Of a stretch of DNA of 64,000 nt, positions 60,716 to 64,000 are shown in pieces; positions within the stretch are counted from its first letter, which is position 1, and each line of letters opens with the position of its first letter. This stretch comes from Actinophytocola oryzae (GTDB taxonomy: Bacteria > Actinomycetota > Actinomycetes > Mycobacteriales > Pseudonocardiaceae). A model generated the notes under the pieces. The model did no database searches, was not told where the DNA came from, and worked only from the letters and a program-made list of their open reading frames with translations. The translations under genes were made by a program, and so were the position numbers. Where the stretch lies: NCBI RefSeq assembly GCF_004364325.1, contig NZ_SOCP01000002.1, positions 620,001 to 684,000 of the forward strand, in the 5' to 3' direction.

Positions 60716-61549
60716 TCAGCCGCCGTGCCGGACCTCGCCCGCGGTGACGCCGAACCGCTCGTGGAAGGTCCGGGAGAAGTATGCGGCCGAGGTGAAACCG
60801 CACCGGGCGGCCACGTCCGCGGTCAGCAGTTCCCTGTCGGTGGTCAGGACGCCGTGTGCGGCGTCGAGGCGGCGCGCCAGGATGTGTCGCGGCACGCTCG
60901 TGCCGACCGCCGCGAACACCCGGGACAGGTGCCGTTCGCTGATGCCGGTGCCCGCGGCGACGTCGTGCGCGGACAGCGTCGGGTCCGTGAGGTGTTCCTC
61001 GACGAACGCCTTGGCCGCCGCCCGGTGGAAGGCCGCCGTGGCCGGTGAGCACCGCGACGAGTTCGAGCACCGCCTGCTCGTCCGCGGGCATCGGGCGGTC
61101 GCGGCGGACCGCGCGTGCGACCAGCCGGGCCAGCGCCCTGCCGTGCTGGTTCTCGCCGACGTCGGCCACGACCGGGCTGTCGACCGTGGCCCGGCCGGTG
61201 AGCCGGGCGAACTCGGGCCGGGGGACCTTGACGGCCAGTTCGTCGAGCCCGTGGCCGAACCAGCGGCGGAACGGGCGGTCGGCGTCGCAGACGAGGAGCT
61301 GCCCCGGCCGGCTTGGCCTCGGCCATCGCGCCGGTGCGCTCGACCACGTGTCGGCTCCCCATGACCCGAGCGAGGTGGGCCCGTTCGAGCTGCAGGTTCA
61401 CCTCGGTGGCCACGAACGGCGTGGCCGTCGGAGGTCGGCAGGCAAGCGCGATCAGGGACTCGGCGTTGTGCCGTTCCCACAGCTCCACCTGGCGGTCCGA
61501 CTCGACGTGGGCGGCGGCGAAGGCGCGCGCGGGGAACAGCCCTGGTCAT
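60716..61549 (-). pseudogene. AraC-family regulator broken by several frameshifts
   Basis: Three frames carry successive pieces: VELWERHNAESLIALACRPP (from about 61510 to 61320), GQLLVCDADRPFRRWFGHGLD to LELVAVLTGHGG (about 61310 to 61040) and the complete HTH pair FVEEHLTDPTLSAHDVAAGT...CGFTSAAYFSRTFHERFG (to 60716). About 25 residues of the N-terminal domain are missing at the first break. The likely start ATG 61549 (GAGGCGGG upstream) is in yet another frame. A decayed gene is favoured; assembly errors are possible. Confidence 0.7.
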
Positions 61550-61672
61550 CCCGCCTCCTCGCTCCCCGTCCCACATTATGAGCCGCGACACGGCGCGTCG
61601 ACACGTACCGGGACGCGCCGTATAGTCCATGCGGAATAACCGGTCCGGAGTCATCAGACAGGAGTAATCGGC

Positions 61673-62317
61673 ATGGCCAGGTCCGCGGTGCCCCTGACGC
61701 CTCTGGCGATGGCCGTGGTCGAACTGCTCCACGAGCGGGACATGCACCCGTACGAGATGACCCAGCTCATGCGCGAACGGCGGGTCGACTACCGGGTCAA
61801 GCTGCGCGCCGGCTCGCTCTACCACACGGTGGAGCGGCTCGAGGCCCAGGGAATGATCGAGGTCGTCGGCACCCAGCGACAGGGCAGGCGACCGGAACGC
61901 ACGGTCTACGCGCTGACCGAGTCCGGCCGGGACGTGTTCGTCGAGCAGGCACGCGCGATGCTCGCCACCCCGGCCCAGGAGTACCCGCAGTACCCCGTCG
62001 CGCTGTCGGCGGCCAACGAGCTGGACCGGGCGGAGGTGCTGGAACAGCTCAGGATGCGGGTGGTCGACCTCCGTGCGCGGATCGCCGCCGAACAGGTGGT
62101 CCTCGACCACCTGTCAGCCGAGCGGCTTCCCAGGATGTACTGGATCGAGTACGACTACATGCACCACCAGCGTCAGTCCGAACTGGACTGGACGGAGCGG
62201 CTGATCGAGGATCTGGACTCCGGCCGGATCTCCTGGCCGGACGCGAAACCGGACCCGATGCCCGAACTGTCCGTTGTGGACGGTGGTAGAGGAAGAGACG
62301 ATGACAAAGCGAGCTAA
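61673..62317 (+). CDS. PadR-family transcriptional regulator
   Basis: 214 residues. Winged helix at 12-90: LAMAVVELLHERDMHPYEMTQLMRERR and LRAGSLYHTVERLEAQGMIEVVGTQRQGRRPERTVYALTESG, then a dimerisation coiled coil (EVLEQLRMRVVDLRARIAAEQ). It overlaps the efflux gene by 17 nt and is expected to repress the operon until a drug-like ligand binds, as other PadR-MFS pairs do. Confidence 0.93.
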   Translation: MARSAVPLTPLAMAVVELLHERDMHPYEMTQLMRERRVDYRVKLRAGSLYHTVERLEAQGMIEVVGTQRQGRRPERTVYALTESGRDVFVEQARAMLATPAQEYPQYPVALSAANELDRAEVLEQLRMRVVDLRARIAAEQVVLDHLSAERLPRMYWIEYDYMHHQRQSELDWTERLIEDLDSGRISWPDAKPDPMPELSVVDGGRGRDDDKAS

Positions 62318-63932
62318 CCCGTGGGCGGCGCTCATCGCCCTGTGTGTCGGGTTCTTCATGATCCTGCTCGACACCACGATCGTGACCATCGCGATTCCGT
62401 CGATGGTGCGCGGCCTGGACACGGACCTGAACTCCGTGGTCTGGGTGATCAGCATCTACCTGCTGGTCTACGCGGTGCTGATGCTGTTCACCAGCAGGCT
62501 CGGCGACCGGTTCGGGCCCAAACGGGTCTACCTGGCCGGAATGGTCGTGTTCACCGCGGCGTCACTGTGGTGCGGTCTGTCCGGCACGGCCGAGACGCTC
62601 ATCGCCGCCCGCGGCCTCCAGGGCCTCGGTGCCGCGCTGATGACGCCGCAGACGCTCTCGTTCATCACCCACCTGTTCCCGCCTGCCAAACGCGGCCCGG
62701 CGATGGGCATGTGGGGTGGGATCGCCGGTCTCGCCACGATCACCGGCCCACTGCTCGGCGGCGTGCTGGTCGACTCCCTCGGCTGGGAGTGGATCTTCTT
62801 CGTCAACGTGCCGATCGGCGTGGTCGGGATCGTGCTGGCCGTGGTCCTGGTGCCGGACTGGAAACCGGGGCGGCTGCGCTCGTTCGACGTCCCCGGCATC
62901 CTGCTGTCGGTCGCCGGGCTGGGGCTGCTGGTCTTCGGCATCCAGAACGGCCAGCACTTCGACTGGGGGCAGGTCCGCGACTGGATCAGCATCCCGGAGA
63001 TCATCGCCGCCGGGGTCGTACTGCTGATCGCGTTCGTCTTCTGGCAGCGGTACAACCGCGGCGAGCCCCTCGTGCCGCTGCGGGTGTTCGGCAACAGGAA
63101 CTTCTCGACCGGCACGGCCACCGCGACGGCCATCGGTTTCGCCATGACCGGGATGTTCGTCCCGTTGGTCCTGTACACCCAGAGCGTGCTCGGCCTGAGC
63201 CCGACCAAGGCAGGACTGCTGACCGCGCCGATGTCGCTGCTGTCGGGGATGATCGCGCCGTTCATCGGGCGCCTCTCCGACCGCGGCAACGCGAAGTACC
63301 TGGTGATGACCGGCTTCCTCGCGCTGGCGACCGGGCTCGGGCTCGTCGCGCTCATCAGCAGGCCGGACACGAACCCGTGGACGCTGGTCCCGGCGTTGCT
63401 GGTGGCGGGCGTGGGCACCGGTTTCGTCTTCGCGCCGATGAGCAACATCACGATGCGTTCGGTCGAGCCCGCGCTCGCCGGCACCGCCTCCGGCATCTTC
63501 AACACGTCGCGGCAGGTGGGTGGCGTGCTGGGCAGCGCGGCGATCGGCGTGCTGCTCCAGGCGCGGATCAGCGCGTCGATGACCGACGAGGCGACCGAGG
63601 CGGCCAGGTCGCTGCCGCCGGAGTACCGGGAGACCTTCGTCAACGGCGTCTCCCAAGCGGCGAGCTCGGCCAACGAGCTGGGCCCGGCAGCGGGCGGCGG
63701 CGTGCCGTCGAACCTGCCGTCCGAGGTCGCCGACCAGATCCAGCGGCTCGCCACCCAGGTTGTCCACAATGGACTCACCGACGCCACGCGCGAGTCCATG
63801 ATCCTGCCCATCGCCGTGCTGCTCATCGGCGCACTCACCGCGACGCTGATGCGGCGCAACCCCGCCCCGGAACCACCGCGTGCGCCGGAGCCGACTCCGG
63901 ACACCGCACCGACCGAGGGCGAGCGGGTCTGA
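62301..63932 (+). CDS. MFS drug efflux transporter, DHA2 (14-TM, EmrB/QacA-type)
   Basis: 543 residues from ATG 62301 (GAGGAAGAG upstream). DHA2 features: LDTTIVTIAIPSM in helix 1, RLGDRFGPKRVY (motif A), LQGLGAALMTPQTLSFI (motif B), GPLLGGVLVDSLGWEWIFFVNVPIG (motif C). Fourteen helices, and a C-terminal Pro-rich tail. Proton-driven export of hydrophobic toxic compounds; substrate unknown. Regulated by the PadR protein with which it overlaps. Confidence 0.93.
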   Translation: MTKRANPWAALIALCVGFFMILLDTTIVTIAIPSMVRGLDTDLNSVVWVISIYLLVYAVLMLFTSRLGDRFGPKRVYLAGMVVFTAASLWCGLSGTAETLIAARGLQGLGAALMTPQTLSFITHLFPPAKRGPAMGMWGGIAGLATITGPLLGGVLVDSLGWEWIFFVNVPIGVVGIVLAVVLVPDWKPGRLRSFDVPGILLSVAGLGLLVFGIQNGQHFDWGQVRDWISIPEIIAAGVVLLIAFVFWQRYNRGEPLVPLRVFGNRNFSTGTATATAIGFAMTGMFVPLVLYTQSVLGLSPTKAGLLTAPMSLLSGMIAPFIGRLSDRGNAKYLVMTGFLALATGLGLVALISRPDTNPWTLVPALLVAGVGTGFVFAPMSNITMRSVEPALAGTASGIFNTSRQVGGVLGSAAIGVLLQARISASMTDEATEAARSLPPEYRETFVNGVSQAASSANELGPAAGGGVPSNLPSEVADQIQRLATQVVHNGLTDATRESMILPIAVLLIGALTATLMRRNPAPEPPRAPEPTPDTAPTEGERV

Positions 63933-63963
63933 TCGGCGGGGGCCCTCGCCCGACCGCGCAGCG

Positions 63964-64000
63964 CACTGAAGGACGCCTTCGTAACGCTGGGTGTACTGAA
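63964..64000. repeat. REP-like palindromic unit, continuing past the window end
   Basis: CACTGAAGGACGCCTTCGTAACG at 63964-63986 matches the units at 38191-38303, and a second unit begins with TACTGAA at the last bases. Located just after the efflux gene, in an intergenic position. Confidence 0.75.

Overview
The window reads as a chromosomal segment of a high-GC actinomycete. The third-codon GC bias, the SARP/NB-ARC/TPR regulators, the PadR, TetR, XRE and ECF regulators and the secreted RICIN-tagged enzymes all fit. A filamentous member of the Pseudonocardiales (Lentzea, Amycolatopsis or Saccharothrix type) is my best guess from overall style; the sequence shown does not prove the genus. I see no rRNA, tRNA, CRISPR array or intact transposon.

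Layout. 1-6486 (+): the end of a periplasmic binding protein, then LivHMGF-type ABC transporter genes, an SDR, an alpha/beta hydrolase and a cupin, nearly all overlapping by a few bases. 6500-8705: a small accessory insert with a methyltransferase and a Cys-rich conserved protein on the minus strand, and an XRE regulator with a repeat-containing partner on the plus strand. 8702-12939 (-): a CMD-like protein, a D-2-hydroxyacid dehydrogenase, an enolase paralogue and a deacetylase-kinase fusion. 13140-19939 (+): an SDR followed by a gene order matching phthalate 3,4-dioxygenase operons (oxygenase alpha, beta, a 90-aa protein, diol dehydrogenase, ferredoxin, ferredoxin reductase, class II aldolase-type decarboxylase, IclR). 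With the transporter and hydrolase this suggests uptake and ring oxidation of a carboxylated aromatic.

20231-28114 is an island with less biased codon use. A SARP-NB-ARC-TPR regulator (-) faces a tightly overlapped three-gene cassette (GT-B-like protein, 100-aa protein, PfkB kinase), and a second NB-ARC-TPR protein (-) converges on the cassette's end. The cassette promoter carries three heptamers spaced exactly 11 bp apart, the classical SARP operator layout. This is the best candidate for an undescribed pathway.

28583-40973 holds stress and housekeeping accessory genes: a DHFR-like/ECF sigma divergent pair, a Nudix hydrolase, a secreted pectin methylesterase and pectate lyase with near-identical RICIN domains behind two LacI-type operators, an SMP-30 lactonase, an extra GluRS, a truncated I36 inhibitor ending inside a REP-like repeat, a VanZ-RDD protein and a serine-hydrolase homologue lacking catalytic residues. 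41000-45690 (-) is a compact operon (XRE regulator, thioesterase-like hydrolase, adenylation-PCP didomain, P450) with the parts list of beta-hydroxy amino acid modules such as NikP2/NikP1/NikQ. 46144-49610 (+) is an overlapping patatin/membrane pseudokinase-like pair.

49620-63932 has a Na+/H+ antiporter, two divergent secreted sialidase-like paralogues sharing a perfect 13-bp inverted repeat, a membrane Ser/Thr kinase, a beta-helix-like protein, a LysR/SDR pair, frameshifted TetR and AraC regulators, and a PadR/DHA2 efflux operon. The window ends in another copy of the REP-like repeat.
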